A stretch of 18,019 nt of DNA from an uncultured Lachnospiraceae bacterium (lineage in GTDB: Bacteria; Bacillota; Clostridia; Lachnospirales; Lachnospiraceae): assembly GCA_910589195.1 (NCBI GenBank), contig CAJUTC010000058.1, forward strand, positions 1 through 18,019, written 5' to 3'. A program made the position numbers and the translations under genes. Shown in pieces: positions 6,227 to 14,398 of the stretch (position 1 is the first letter of the stretch; every line of letters begins with the position of its first letter). The notes below the pieces were generated by a model, which saw only the letters and a list, made by a program, of their open reading frames with translations, ran no database searches and was not told where the DNA came from.

Positions 6227-8457
6227 TATTCCGCCTCTAATACTACCATTCTTGACCAGAAGTCACCGCATGGTTCTTCCCCTGCCGATACCTCCCCTGC
6301 CGACGCATCGGTTGTTACCATCCCAATATTCATCAGTTCGCTTCCATAGAAAGCACCTGTTTCCCGCCCTTCTTCCGTCATATGGTATAAATACGCCTGA
6401 TCCAGGCCTTTTAATCGCAGTTTCCTAAATTCCTGGTTTACATCATTTAACGTTTTAAAATATGCCACAATTGCCTGCTTCTTATCTTCCGAAGCAACCA
6501 TCCAGGCGGTAAAATTCCCTTCAAATGGGCTTAACAGCCGGTAGAAAGTGCCGGTATGAATCAGCTTCCTGTACTTTTTCACAAAACGGATCTGCTCCTT
6601 TACCAGATCCCGCTCTTCCTTCGTAAGCTTTGCCAGATCCAGTTCATATCCAAAGGCTCCGAAGGCCGCCACATTTCCCCTGGTTTTTAACGGGGTAACG
6701 CGGTTAAGCTGATGGTTTGGCGTGATAGAAACATGGGCGCCCATGGAGCTTATGGGGTATGCATAGGATGTTCCGTACTGAATCTTCTGGCGCTCCGCAG
6801 CATCTGTATCATCGCTTGTCCAGCACTGGGGAGCGTAGTAAAGCAGGCCAGGATCAAACCTTCCGCCGCCACTTGCGCACGATTCAAACAGAATCTGAGG
6901 AAATTCCTGGTTCAGCCTGTCGTACAAATCGTACAGGCCCAGAATATAGCGGTGGAATATCTCCCCCTGACGTTCCGCCCCGTACCCAGCCGAAAAGCAT
7001 TCTGTAATATTCCGGTTCATGTCCCATTTAATATAAGAAATTTTTGACTCTCTGAGAATCTTTGCCACCATCTCATAAATATAATCTACCACTTCTTTTC
7101 TGGAAAAATCCAGCACATACTGCTTCCTTCCATGGGAAGGGTGCCTGTCTGGTGTTTGGATAATCCAGTCCGGATGGCTGCGGTACAGCTCACTATCCTT
7201 ATTTACCATTTCAGGCTCAAACCAGAGGCCAAACTTCAGGCCTATGTCCTCGATCTCTTGGGAGAGTCCCTTAATTCCGTCCGGCAGACGTTCTTCGTTT
7301 GGCCACCAGTCGCCAAGGCCCTTGGTTTCGGTACATCTTGAACCAAACCACCCGTCGTCAAGAACAAACAGTTCTACTCCGTCTTCTTTTGCGTTCTTCG
7401 CAATTTCAAGCAGCTTTTCTCTGGTAAAATCAAAATAGGTGGCTTCCCAGTTATTTAACAAAACTGGTCGCTCCCGATCCCTCCAAAAGCCCCTTGCCAA
7501 TCTGGTTCGATACAGCCTGTGGAAGATCTGGCTCATGCCATTCATGCCTTCTGCCGAATACACCATTACCGCCTCCGGGGTCTGGAATTCCTCTTTTGGT
7601 TTTAAGCACCAGGAAAATCCAAGGGGATGGATCCCCATCATCATCCGGGTCACATTGTAGGTATCCACCTCAGCTTGTGCCAGGAAATTGCCGGAATAGA
7701 TAAGGGAAAATCCCATCACCTCTCCCTGAAATTCATCCGCTGTAGGACGCTTCAGCATTACAAATGGATTGTGGTGATGGCTGGAAGCGCCTCTGGTGCT
7801 TCCAACCGATTGAATCCCTTGCTGCAGCATTCTGGTTTTCACATAGCGTTCCCGCCCCCATGCGCCGGAAAACTGAATCCACTCATATTCATCGTCTGGC
7901 AAATCAAGGGAAAGGCTCATAGACCTTGTAATCTGATACGTTTCCATTCCTTTATTTTCAAAACGGGCACTTCTTGCTATGGCATTTTCCTTTTGGAAAA
8001 TCGTATAAAGCAAAGTTATTTCCACGTTGAGAAGTTCATCCCTTAAAAGGATTTCCAGGGTATCTGCTTCGTCTTCTGACTCGGTATAGGTAGCAGGAAG
8101 ACCTTTAAGCGTTGGTTTTCCTTTGTATATTTTATGGGAAACGTACTTAAAATCGGTAATCCGGCTTCCATTGGGCTGCGTGATCTCCAGCGCTGGAAGG
8201 CGGAAGTCTGTGGTTCCGTAGGCTGGATATTCCTGCTTTAAATGTTCCAGAGAAAACGTATATTCATTGTCATATACATATGCGCTTACGGGGCGGTAAC
8301 GGTTTTCAATCAGATAACTGTAATCTTCCTTTTGAGGAACCTTTTTTCCAAAATATAACTGCCCCAACTGCCCATTGCGCAAAACTTTTATCAAATAACT
8401 GATTTCGCTGTTAAAAAGATGAAATTCCTTTGTACTTTCATGATACAAAATTCCCAT
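6226..8457 (-). CDS. Alpha-galactosidase, glycoside hydrolase family 36
   Basis: This 743-residue enzyme hydrolyses terminal alpha-1,6-galactose from oligosaccharides such as melibiose, raffinose and stachyose. It has the family plan: an N-terminal beta-sandwich (about 1-325), a TIM barrel (about 330-640) and a C-terminal beta domain. The nucleophile is D479 in YIKWDMNRN. The acid/base is probably D549 in CWTSDDTDA. VLDDGWFG, the FGLWFEPEMVN substrate loop and the CASGGGRFD segment are also present. Size matches bacterial tetrameric GH36 enzymes. There is no signal peptide, so it acts in the cytoplasm on imported sugar. AGGAGG is 7 nt before the ATG. The yczE-like gene overlaps its stop, and GH3 lies 243 nt upstream on the same strand. 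A possible promoter sits in that gap. Confidence 0.95.
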   Translation of the reverse strand: MGILYHESTKEFHLFNSEISYLIKVLRNGQLGQLYFGKKVPQKEDYSYLIENRYRPVSAYVYDNEYTFSLEHLKQEYPAYGTTDFRLPALEITQPNGSRITDFKYVSHKIYKGKPTLKGLPATYTESEDEADTLEILLRDELLNVEITLLYTIFQKENAIARSARFENKGMETYQITRSMSLSLDLPDDEYEWIQFSGAWGRERYVKTRMLQQGIQSVGSTRGASSHHHNPFVMLKRPTADEFQGEVMGFSLIYSGNFLAQAEVDTYNVTRMMMGIHPLGFSWCLKPKEEFQTPEAVMVYSAEGMNGMSQIFHRLYRTRLARGFWRDRERPVLLNNWEATYFDFTREKLLEIAKNAKEDGVELFVLDDGWFGSRCTETKGLGDWWPNEERLPDGIKGLSQEIEDIGLKFGLWFEPEMVNKDSELYRSHPDWIIQTPDRHPSHGRKQYVLDFSRKEVVDYIYEMVAKILRESKISYIKWDMNRNITECFSAGYGAERQGEIFHRYILGLYDLYDRLNQEFPQILFESCASGGGRFDPGLLYYAPQCWTSDDTDAAERQKIQYGTSYAYPISSMGAHVSITPNHQLNRVTPLKTRGNVAAFGAFGYELDLAKLTKEERDLVKEQIRFVKKYRKLIHTGTFYRLLSPFEGNFTAWMVASEDKKQAIVAYFKTLNDVNQEFRKLRLKGLDQAYLYHMTEEGRETGAFYGSELMNIGMVTTDASAGEVSAGEEPCGDFWSRMVVLEAE

Positions 8458-8563
8458 ATTGATGCCTCCTCAACATTGAACGCTTCTTAATGGTTTTATT
8501 TTATCGGTTTCTTCTTTTCTTTCCAGCTAAAAATGATGTAAAAAATAATCCATTTGTTAGATG

Positions 8564-8591
8564 ATTAAAACCGGAAAACAATCCCTATCAA
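8564..8591 (-). promoter_or_regulatory. Possible promoter for the GH36-yczE pair
   Basis: On the minus strand TTGATA (8586-8591) and TTTAAT (8564-8569) are 16 nt apart, each one base from consensus. It would give a leader of about 100 nt. Read-through from GH3 is also possible, since no clear terminator separates the two genes. Confidence 0.4.
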
Positions 8592-8667
8592 TTCAGCTAT
8601 ACTGACAAAGCACTTCCGCCTGGAAGGTCTGTACCAGGAATGGGATATTTAACTTGAGTGATAAATG

Positions 8668-8681
8668 TTAAAGCGCGCTCA
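8668..8681. promoter_or_regulatory. Possible cre-like operator between GH3 and GH36
   Basis: TTAAAGCGCGCTCA matches the CcpA cre consensus TGWAANCGNTNWCA at 12 of 14 positions, around a self-complementary AGCGCGCT core. It lies about 77 nt upstream of the possible GH36 -35 box, which would suit carbon catabolite control. A chance match is possible. Confidence 0.25.
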
Positions 8682-8700
8682 TGTACTGACCGGATTCAAT

Positions 8701-10854
8701 TCACCAGCCTTCCTTGCCTAAGTTTGTTGCAGCCTGCAAGACCAAACGCAGCTTTACTGGCTCTGTTTGCGTTAATTCAATGCTTCTTTTATCCGGCTGT
8801 GAGGTAGCAGCATATAAATCAAAATGGCTTCCGTCTTTGATCCGCTCCCCCTTTTGATTGACAACGGAAAATGCCCTGCCGCTAATGGACAGTTCTGTTT
8901 CCATGTGCTCTCCGGCCTTTACATATACACGCTGAAAAGCGCATAAAGCCGGATTTCTCACCCCATGAGCCGAATCCGTATTTTTTACATAAATCTGTAT
9001 CACGTCATCTGTATCATAAGTTCCCTTATTTTCCACTGTAACGCTTACGGACACATCCGGAAGACCAAAACCATCGGTTTTTTCTGTAATGTTTACGACT
9101 TTAGCATCCGTCACGGCTACTTTTCCATAAGTCAGGCCAAAACCAAATGGATATTGGGCGGCTTCTTCCATATACCGGTATGTCCTTGTTTCCATGCGAT
9201 AGTCCGTAAATTCCGGAAGGGACGATAAATCATTATAAAAGGTAATCGGAAGCTTGCCAGAAGGAGAGGTTTCCCCAAACAAAATGTCAGCAACGCTTTT
9301 GCCGCCCCTTGCTCCGGGATACCAAAGCTGTAAGATTGCGTTAAAGTGCTTTGCCGGATAACACAAATCAATGGCGCTTCCCGCCATCAGGCAGAAAACC
9401 ACCGGCTTTCCGGTTTTTGCCACCGCTTCCATCAAATCCCGCTGTGGTTTGGGAAGAAGCAGATCCGTCTTATCACCAGAAGCATAGCTGTTTCCGGTAT
9501 CTCCCTCTTCGCCTTCTAGCGTTTCATCCAGTCCAAGGCACAACACCACAACATCACTGTGTTCCGCCACAATCTGCGCTTCTGCTAACCGATCGCCCTT
9601 CATGGCAAGCGGCTCCGTATTATCTTGAAATAACGAACATCCCTCAGAAAATAAGATTCTCGCCCTGCCATTTACATACCTGTGGATGCCCTCCGAAACG
9701 GTAATATATTCGGAAGAAGTGCCGTGATAATTGCCAATCAGCGCCTTTCGGCTGTCGGCATTTGGCCCTATAATACCGATGGTCTTGATTTTGTCTAGAT
9801 TCAGGGGCAAAATGCCGTCATTTTTCAGCATGACCACACTTTCCTTCGTCGCCCTGTCCGCCAACGCAAGATGATTATCGCATTCCACCGCCTCATAGGT
9901 GATAGCATCATATTCGCTCCCGTCAAACAGGCCAAGCAGATACCGGGTAGTATATAGGCGGACAGCCGCCTCTGTAATAGCCTCTTCCGTAACCAATCCC
10001 TGCTGATACGCTGCCCAAATATGAAGATAGGTAATCCCGCAATTTAAATCACAGCCTGCGTTTAATGCCATTGCCGCTGATTCCGCGGCGGTGGACGTTA
10101 CCATATGATGTTCATGGAAATCCCGGATTGCCCAGCAATCTGACACAAAATGCCCTTCAAATCCCCATTTCCCACGTAAAATGTCCTGAATCAATTCTTT
10201 GCTGCCGCAGCAAGGTACGCCGTTTACCCGGTTATAGGCACCCATTACAGCTTCTACGCAAGCCTCTTTTACCAGTGCCTCGAACGCAGGCAAATAGGTT
10301 TCTTCCATATCTTTCGGCGTAGGCTCCACATCAAATTCATGCCGAATCGCTTCCGGTCCGGAATGTACGGCAAAATGCTTTGCGCATGCGGCGGCTTTCA
10401 TGGTTTCCCCGTTGCCCTGCAAGCCTTTAACATATGCCACTCCAAGCCGGGAAGTCAAAAACGGGTCTTCCCCATAAGTTTCATGCCCCCGTCCCCATCT
10501 GGGATCACGAAAAATATTTACATTGGGCGACCAGAATGTTAACCCTTTATAGATATCCCGGTCATTGTGAGCACTAAATTCATTGTACTTCGCCCTTCCT
10601 TCCTCCGCAATGCAACTGGCTGCCGCTCCCATTAGTTCCTCATCAAACGATGCCGCCATACCGACTGCCTGTGGAAAAACTGTGGCGGCACCTGCCCTTG
10701 CCACACCGTGCAGGCTCTCACACCACCAGTTATATGCAGGAATGCCAAGCCTTTTTATTGCCGGAGCATCATAGCGCAACTGGCTGGCACGCTCCTCTAA
10801 TGTCATCAGGCCCACCAGTTCTTCCGCTTTCTTCCTTGCTTCTTCTCTTTTCAT
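8701..10854 (-). CDS. Glycoside hydrolase family 3 (beta-glucosidase/beta-xylosidase type)
   Basis: This 717-residue enzyme removes terminal beta-linked sugars from oligosaccharides. The N-terminal (beta/alpha)8 domain carries WWCESLHGVAR, FSPNVNI-type FWSPNVNIFRDPRWGRGHET and CAKHFAVHSG. The catalytic nucleophile is D239 in FVSDCWAI. The alpha/beta sandwich domain has KNDGILPL, IGPNADSR and LGLDETLEGEEGD, where the acid/base Glu is expected. A C-terminal fibronectin III-like domain follows (TVENKGTYDTDDVIQIYV). Length is typical. There is no signal peptide, so it is cytoplasmic. The WWCESLHGVAR pattern resembles gut Firmicute beta-xylosidases more than plain cellobiases, but the substrate cannot be fixed. 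AAAGGA precedes the start. It is divergent from the AraC gene, and its leader contains a large inverted repeat. Confidence 0.93.
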   Translation of the reverse strand: MKREEARKKAEELVGLMTLEERASQLRYDAPAIKRLGIPAYNWWCESLHGVARAGAATVFPQAVGMAASFDEELMGAAASCIAEEGRAKYNEFSAHNDRDIYKGLTFWSPNVNIFRDPRWGRGHETYGEDPFLTSRLGVAYVKGLQGNGETMKAAACAKHFAVHSGPEAIRHEFDVEPTPKDMEETYLPAFEALVKEACVEAVMGAYNRVNGVPCCGSKELIQDILRGKWGFEGHFVSDCWAIRDFHEHHMVTSTAAESAAMALNAGCDLNCGITYLHIWAAYQQGLVTEEAITEAAVRLYTTRYLLGLFDGSEYDAITYEAVECDNHLALADRATKESVVMLKNDGILPLNLDKIKTIGIIGPNADSRKALIGNYHGTSSEYITVSEGIHRYVNGRARILFSEGCSLFQDNTEPLAMKGDRLAEAQIVAEHSDVVVLCLGLDETLEGEEGDTGNSYASGDKTDLLLPKPQRDLMEAVAKTGKPVVFCLMAGSAIDLCYPAKHFNAILQLWYPGARGGKSVADILFGETSPSGKLPITFYNDLSSLPEFTDYRMETRTYRYMEEAAQYPFGFGLTYGKVAVTDAKVVNITEKTDGFGLPDVSVSVTVENKGTYDTDDVIQIYVKNTDSAHGVRNPALCAFQRVYVKAGEHMETELSISGRAFSVVNQKGERIKDGSHFDLYAATSQPDKRSIELTQTEPVKLRLVLQAATNLGKEGW

Positions 10855-10883
10855 ATCAGTTTCCTTTCTTTCACTTCACTCTA

Positions 10884-11025
10884 TTAGGTAATTGGGAAAT
10901 GTTCTCCCGGCATGATGGAGCTGGCCAAAACAGACAAAAACAGGTTCCAGGGCAGTGGCATCTGCCCTTATTTTATCTGTTTTGGCCAACCCCGCTTCTT
11001 GCGAAAGAGTTTCGAAATTGCCTAA
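10884..11025. repeat. 142-nt nested inverted repeat in the GH3/AraC intergenic region
   Basis: Three nested pairs of arms share one centre. The outer pair is TTAGGTAATT (10884-10893) with AATTGCCTAA (11016-11025), one mismatch. The middle pair is TGGCCAAAACAGA (10922-10934) with its exact complement (10976-10988). The inner pair is GGGCAG (10950-10955) with CTGCCC (10962-10967) around a 6-nt loop. Spacing between outer and middle arms is nearly equal on both sides (28 and 27 nt). ACTCTAT occurs at both flanks (10878-10884 and 11030-11036). It could be a palindromic MITE-like insertion or a structured leader of the GH3 mRNA. Confidence 0.75.
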
Positions 11026-11034
11026 CTAAACTCT

Positions 11035-11043
11035 ATCATAGCA
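11035..11043 (-). promoter_or_regulatory. Possible extended -10 promoter for GH3
   Basis: The minus strand reads TGCTATGAT, a TGn-extended -10 box, with no good -35 upstream. A weak -35 fits a promoter that needs an activator such as the divergent AraC protein. Transcription from here would put the whole inverted repeat in the GH3 leader. Confidence 0.35.
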
Positions 11044-11090
11044 TAGTTCATGTGCCTGCGCTTTATTAAAAATAACAAGCCATTATTGTA

Positions 11091-11119
11091 TTGCCACTTT
11101 TTCAACCATGAGATATAAT
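11091..11119 (+). promoter_or_regulatory. Promoter of the AraC-family regulator gene
   Basis: TTGCCA (11091-11096) and a perfect TATAAT (11114-11119) are 17 nt apart. The predicted start near 11126 gives a leader of about 35 nt to the ATG at 11161. Confidence 0.75.
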
Positions 11120-11160
11120 ATATTTACCAAGAATATCCTTTGTCTGACAGGAGTACCCAA

Positions 11161-12093
11161 ATGAAGCCATCCAAAAATGCTACCATCCGATACAAACAGC
11201 CCGACCCGATCGCTTATGTACGTTCACTAAATGGTTCCCAGGAAACAGTGCTTTTTGTTCCCGAATCCCATCTTCGTGTCTGGTATAACGTACAGATCGA
11301 AGGATACGCCAATCACTACCATGGAGCGTTAGAAATTATTGTCTGCGCAGAGCATTCCTATCGGATTTCCGCCAATAATCAGATATATACCTTAAATGTG
11401 GGAGATATCCTGATCATCCCCCCATATATGCTTCATGAACTGTTCGGCAATCCCGGCGCACGTTTTATTTTTTTAATTGATATCAGTATGCTGCAGTGTT
11501 TTCAGGATTTCAAGACTCTTGACCCTATTTTTATGAAACCCTTTTTATGCACAACATCTAATCATTCTGATATATATGAATACACTTATAATACTTTAAT
11601 GCAGATGGCGGAAATCTATTTTTCCCATAATCTTTTCTGGGAAACTTCCATCTATTCGTTACTGCTAAATGTCTTTTTAACCATTGGGCGACGTCATTTC
11701 TATAACAACGCTGCTGATATGTCCCTTCCCGCTGACACAAAACAACAGGGATATTATGAAATATTCGCTAATCTGCTGAATTTTATTGACGCCCACTATG
11801 CGGATGACCTTACGCTGGAACAGGCAGCCGATTACATTGGCTTTTCCAAATACCATTTTTCACGGCTGTTTAAGCAGCACACCCACACCACCTACCATAA
11901 TTATCTGTGCCATAAGCGCATACAGGCCGCGCAATTTCTGCTGACTAATGATGCGGAGCTTACCATTACGGAGATTGCGTTCCGTGTTGGTTTTAATAAT
12001 CTGGCAACCTTTTGCAGATGCTTTACCAAATACGCAAATTGTTCCCCAACCGAATACCGGAACAAGCATCACAAAGATTCGCTGATGCAGTAA
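11161..12093 (+). CDS. AraC-family transcriptional regulator with cupin sensor domain
   Basis: A 310-residue regulator. Residues about 35-115 form a cupin-type ligand pocket (NHYHGALEIIV, then LNVGDILIIPPYMLHEL). The C-terminal DNA-binding domain has two HTH motifs: LTLEQAADYIGFSKYHFSRLF (about 217-237) and ITEIAFRVGFNNLATFCRCF (269-288), ending with the usual SPTEYR. The ATG at 11161 is chosen because AGGAG lies 7 nt before it; an in-frame TTG at 11140 lacks such a site. It is divergent from GH3 and convergent with the permease operon. It is the only convincing plus-strand gene here, so it most likely senses the sugar used by this locus and activates GH3, the transporter operon, or both. The ligand is unknown. 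Confidence 0.92.
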   Translation: MKPSKNATIRYKQPDPIAYVRSLNGSQETVLFVPESHLRVWYNVQIEGYANHYHGALEIIVCAEHSYRISANNQIYTLNVGDILIIPPYMLHELFGNPGARFIFLIDISMLQCFQDFKTLDPIFMKPFLCTTSNHSDIYEYTYNTLMQMAEIYFSHNLFWETSIYSLLLNVFLTIGRRHFYNNAADMSLPADTKQQGYYEIFANLLNFIDAHYADDLTLEQAADYIGFSKYHFSRLFKQHTHTTYHNYLCHKRIQAAQFLLTNDAELTITEIAFRVGFNNLATFCRCFTKYANCSPTEYRNKHHKDSLMQ

Positions 12094-12386
12094 CCCTTTC
12101 GTTTATGGTGGCGCCTCAGCGGGGCATGGGTTACTGAAAAAGACCAGAATTTGCTGTAGGTCTGAGCACCTGCTACGCTGACCGTACAATACGCCAGAAT
12201 GCAATTTTTGCATTCCGCGCGCATCTTCTCTCATAAATAAACAAACCCCGCTGCAAGCAGCGGGGCATCAATCTTGCAGCGCTGCAAAGCAGCAGGGTAT
12301 TAGACCCTCACAGGGTACAGATGGCTGAACATATATGTATATTCACAGAAATATGGATAATTCCCGGAAATTGATAGTATACAGTA
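12094..12386. repeat. Hairpin-rich convergent intergenic region
   Basis: This 293-nt gap holds a series of inverted repeats. They are TAACCC/GGGTTA (12091-12133), AGACC/GGTCT (12141-12163), an 8-bp stem GAATGCAA/TTGCATTC with a 3-nt loop (12197-12215), a GC-rich hairpin (12246-12265), the perfect palindrome TTGCAGCGCTGCAA (12274-12287) and GGGT/ACCC (12295-12307). No coding frame is evident. Such GC-rich hairpin strings recur between genes in Lachnospiraceae, which suggests a dispersed repeat, but copy number cannot be seen here. Confidence 0.55.
12233..12265 (-). terminator. Intrinsic terminator of the transporter operon
   Basis: On the minus strand CCCCGCTG and CAGCGGGG form an 8-bp GC-rich stem with a 4-nt loop (12246-12265), followed at once by the T-rich TTTGTTTATTTATG (12232-12245). 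It lies about 120 nt beyond the last permease stop. Confidence 0.7.
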
Positions 12387-13229
12387 CTAACCTTTCACAC
12401 CACCCAGCGCTACGCCTGCAATAATATATTTGGATAAAATCAGGTATACGATAATCAATGGCAGTACGGTCAATGTCAAACCCAGATATACAGAGCCATA
12501 CTCCGTCTTATAAATATCACCTTTTAGCAAGCTTACCATAATCGGCATGGTATACTTTTTCTGGTCGGTCAGCAACACCAGTGGCGTAAACAGGTTATTC
12601 CAGCTTGCCACAAAGCTGAAAATCGCTTGTGTGGCAATTGCAGGCTTCATAATCGGCAGTACAATCCGGTTAAAGATCATAAATTCCCCGGCACCGTCGA
12701 TTCTTGCGGACTGTACAATTTCCATGGAAAGGGTAGGATGCAGATACTGCCTCATAAAAAATACCATGGAAGGGGATGCTATCGCCGGCAAAATCAGCAT
12801 GGATAACCGATTTGTCATGTGGATCTTATAAACCATCTGATAAAACCCGATCATGGTTATCTGCGCTGGAATCATCATAACCACCATAATAAAACTAAAA
12901 AAGGCATTTCGTAACTTCCAGTTATAAGCAACCTGCGCATACGCCGTCAGAGAAGAAAAATATAAAGCAAGGCAGGTTGCGCCTATGGAAATAATCAGGG
13001 AATTCATAAAGCCCACCATAGGATTAAAACTTTTTCCAAGAAGGATTTTTAAATTATTGGTCATATAGCCTGACGGAATCAGCGATATTGCATGCTGCTG
13101 GATTTCCGTAGTGGATCTTGTCGCATTCACCATCATGATCCAAAATGGCAAAACGCTTAAAATGGCCAGAGCGATACATACTACATAAATAACGATTTTC
13201 ATCACCTGGTTTTCTTTATTCTTTAGCAT
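12387..13229 (-). CDS. Sugar ABC transporter permease, MalG-like (CUT1)
   Basis: A 280-residue inner-membrane permease with about six transmembrane helices, beginning at residues 11-33. The EAA loop that contacts the ATPase is at about 173-198 (QSARIDGAGEFMIFNRIVLP). Length and the C-terminal end (YIIAGVALGGVKG) are typical of MalG-type subunits of carbohydrate uptake transporters. It forms a heterodimer with the preceding MalF-like permease. The start overlaps that gene's stop by 7 nt, and a GGAGG site lies inside the upstream gene, so translation is coupled. No ATPase gene is present; these importers usually share an MsmK/MsiK-type ATPase encoded elsewhere. The intrinsic terminator at 12233-12265 follows. 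Confidence 0.93.
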   Translation of the reverse strand: MLKNKENQVMKIVIYVVCIALAILSVLPFWIMMVNATRSTTEIQQHAISLIPSGYMTNNLKILLGKSFNPMVGFMNSLIISIGATCLALYFSSLTAYAQVAYNWKLRNAFFSFIMVVMMIPAQITMIGFYQMVYKIHMTNRLSMLILPAIASPSMVFFMRQYLHPTLSMEIVQSARIDGAGEFMIFNRIVLPIMKPAIATQAIFSFVASWNNLFTPLVLLTDQKKYTMPIMVSLLKGDIYKTEYGSVYLGLTLTVLPLIIVYLILSKYIIAGVALGGVKG

Positions 13230-14218
13230 GAAGCGCCCTCCTTCCCGGCTTTAAGCTGTTTTTTGTAATTCTTTTGCTGCAGTTTGATCTGCTTTTTCAA
13301 CTCTGCCTCATCTTTATCTCTCATAATAAAGAACATAACAGAAGCAAGAAGCGCAATAATGACAAACATAATCATACTTGCCGCAGCCGCCCGGTTATAC
13401 ATATAGCTTCCGCTGAATGCCTGGTTATAAATGAAAAGGCTGGTTGTAAGGGTTGCGTTGTCCGGTCCGCCATTCTGGAATAATTTGGGTATATCAAACA
13501 TATTTAACCCGCCAATCAAGCTGGTGACCAAAGTAAACAGCAAAATCGTTTTCACATTGGGGAGGGTAATATAAAAGAACGTCTGAAGACGGTTGGCTCC
13601 GTCAACCTCCGCCGACTCAAATATCTCAGGGCTGATGCCCAGGATGCCGGAAATCAGCGTAATCATGGTAGAGCCATACCACATCCATGTCTGGATAAAG
13701 ATAACCACGCTTCTTGATACCGTTTTATTCCTTAACAATTCTATCGGCTTATCAATAAATCCCAAACGTACCAGTAAATCATTAACCGGCCCCATGGGAT
13801 ATCCGAAAAATCCGCTGAATAAAATCGCAATCGTTGCTGCTGTTATAATATTTGGCATATAAAGCAGTATTTTGAAAAGGCCCTGCCCCTTTACCTTGCT
13901 TCTCTTATCTGTAAACCATGCCGCCAGTAACAGCGCCAGCAATATCTGAGGAACAAAGTTTGAAAGCCATATCACAACCGTATTCCGAAATGCCTGCTGA
14001 AAAGAAGGGCTTGATAATACTGTTTTAAAGTTTCCAAACAGATCATCCGAAAGAAAATGAATGGAGGTCATTCCCAACCCTTTTAAATCCGTAAATCCGA
14101 TAACTGCCGTGTATACGGTCGGATACAAGGAAAACAGCAAAAAGGTAGCCACAAATGGAATGCTGAATATATAACCATATTTCGCATACCTGTCATACCC
14201 CGGTTTTTTACTTTTCAT
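13223..14218 (-). CDS. Sugar ABC transporter permease, MalF-like (CUT1)
   Basis: A 331-residue permease with six or more hydrophobic helices: residues about 15-35, 80-100, 118-138, 172-192, 224-245, and one near 290-310. The EAA loop is ESAEVDGANRLQTFFYITLP at 201-220. The C-terminal tail is very basic and cytoplasmic (KKQIKLQQKNYKKQLKAGK). With the MalG-like subunit it forms the membrane channel for an oligosaccharide delivered by the lipoprotein encoded upstream. AAAGGGG lies about 11 nt before the ATG. It is separated from the binding-protein gene by 180 nt containing an intrinsic terminator, so it should be expressed below the level of the binding protein. Confidence 0.93.
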   Translation of the reverse strand: MKSKKPGYDRYAKYGYIFSIPFVATFLLFSLYPTVYTAVIGFTDLKGLGMTSIHFLSDDLFGNFKTVLSSPSFQQAFRNTVVIWLSNFVPQILLALLLAAWFTDKRSKVKGQGLFKILLYMPNIITAATIAILFSGFFGYPMGPVNDLLVRLGFIDKPIELLRNKTVSRSVVIFIQTWMWYGSTMITLISGILGISPEIFESAEVDGANRLQTFFYITLPNVKTILLFTLVTSLIGGLNMFDIPKLFQNGGPDNATLTTSLFIYNQAFSGSYMYNRAAAASMIMFVIIALLASVMFFIMRDKDEAELKKQIKLQQKNYKKQLKAGKEGASC

Positions 14219-14261
14219 AGAAAGCTATACCCCTTTCTTACATTTGTATGTTTACGGTTAC

Positions 14262-14297
14262 AAAAAAAGCAGGGCGGACGATCAATAATCCGCCCTG
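14262..14297 (-). terminator. Intercistronic intrinsic terminator after the binding-protein gene
   Basis: Read on the minus strand, CAGGGCGGA and TCCGCCCTG (14270-14278 and 14289-14297) form a perfect 9-bp stem with a 10-nt loop. A GC pair step and TTTTTTT (complement of 14262-14268) follow. It sits between the binding-protein and permease genes of one operon. Partial read-through would give excess binding protein over permease, as in other CUT1 operons. Confidence 0.8.
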
Positions 14298-14374
14298 TTC
14301 ATTCCTACAAAGCCATAATATTTTATGTATGGGAATGTACACCCTTTGAACCACCCCACCCCGAAGGGATTTTG

Positions 14375-14390
14375 TCCGGGAATTCCCGGA
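14375..14390. repeat. Perfect 16-nt palindrome just after the binding-protein stop
   Basis: TCCGGGAATTCCCGGA is fully self-complementary. It ends 8 nt beyond the stop of the binding-protein gene. It has no T-tract, so it is not a terminator by itself. It may protect the 3' end of the binding-protein mRNA together with the hairpin at 14270-14297, or bind a dimeric protein. Confidence 0.55.
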
Positions 14391-14398
14391 TAGGCGCA

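Noticed and set aside
11140..11160. A TTG start extending the AraC protein by seven residues.
   Set aside because: The AGGAG site is 7 nt before the ATG at 11161, inside this extension, so the shorter form is favoured.
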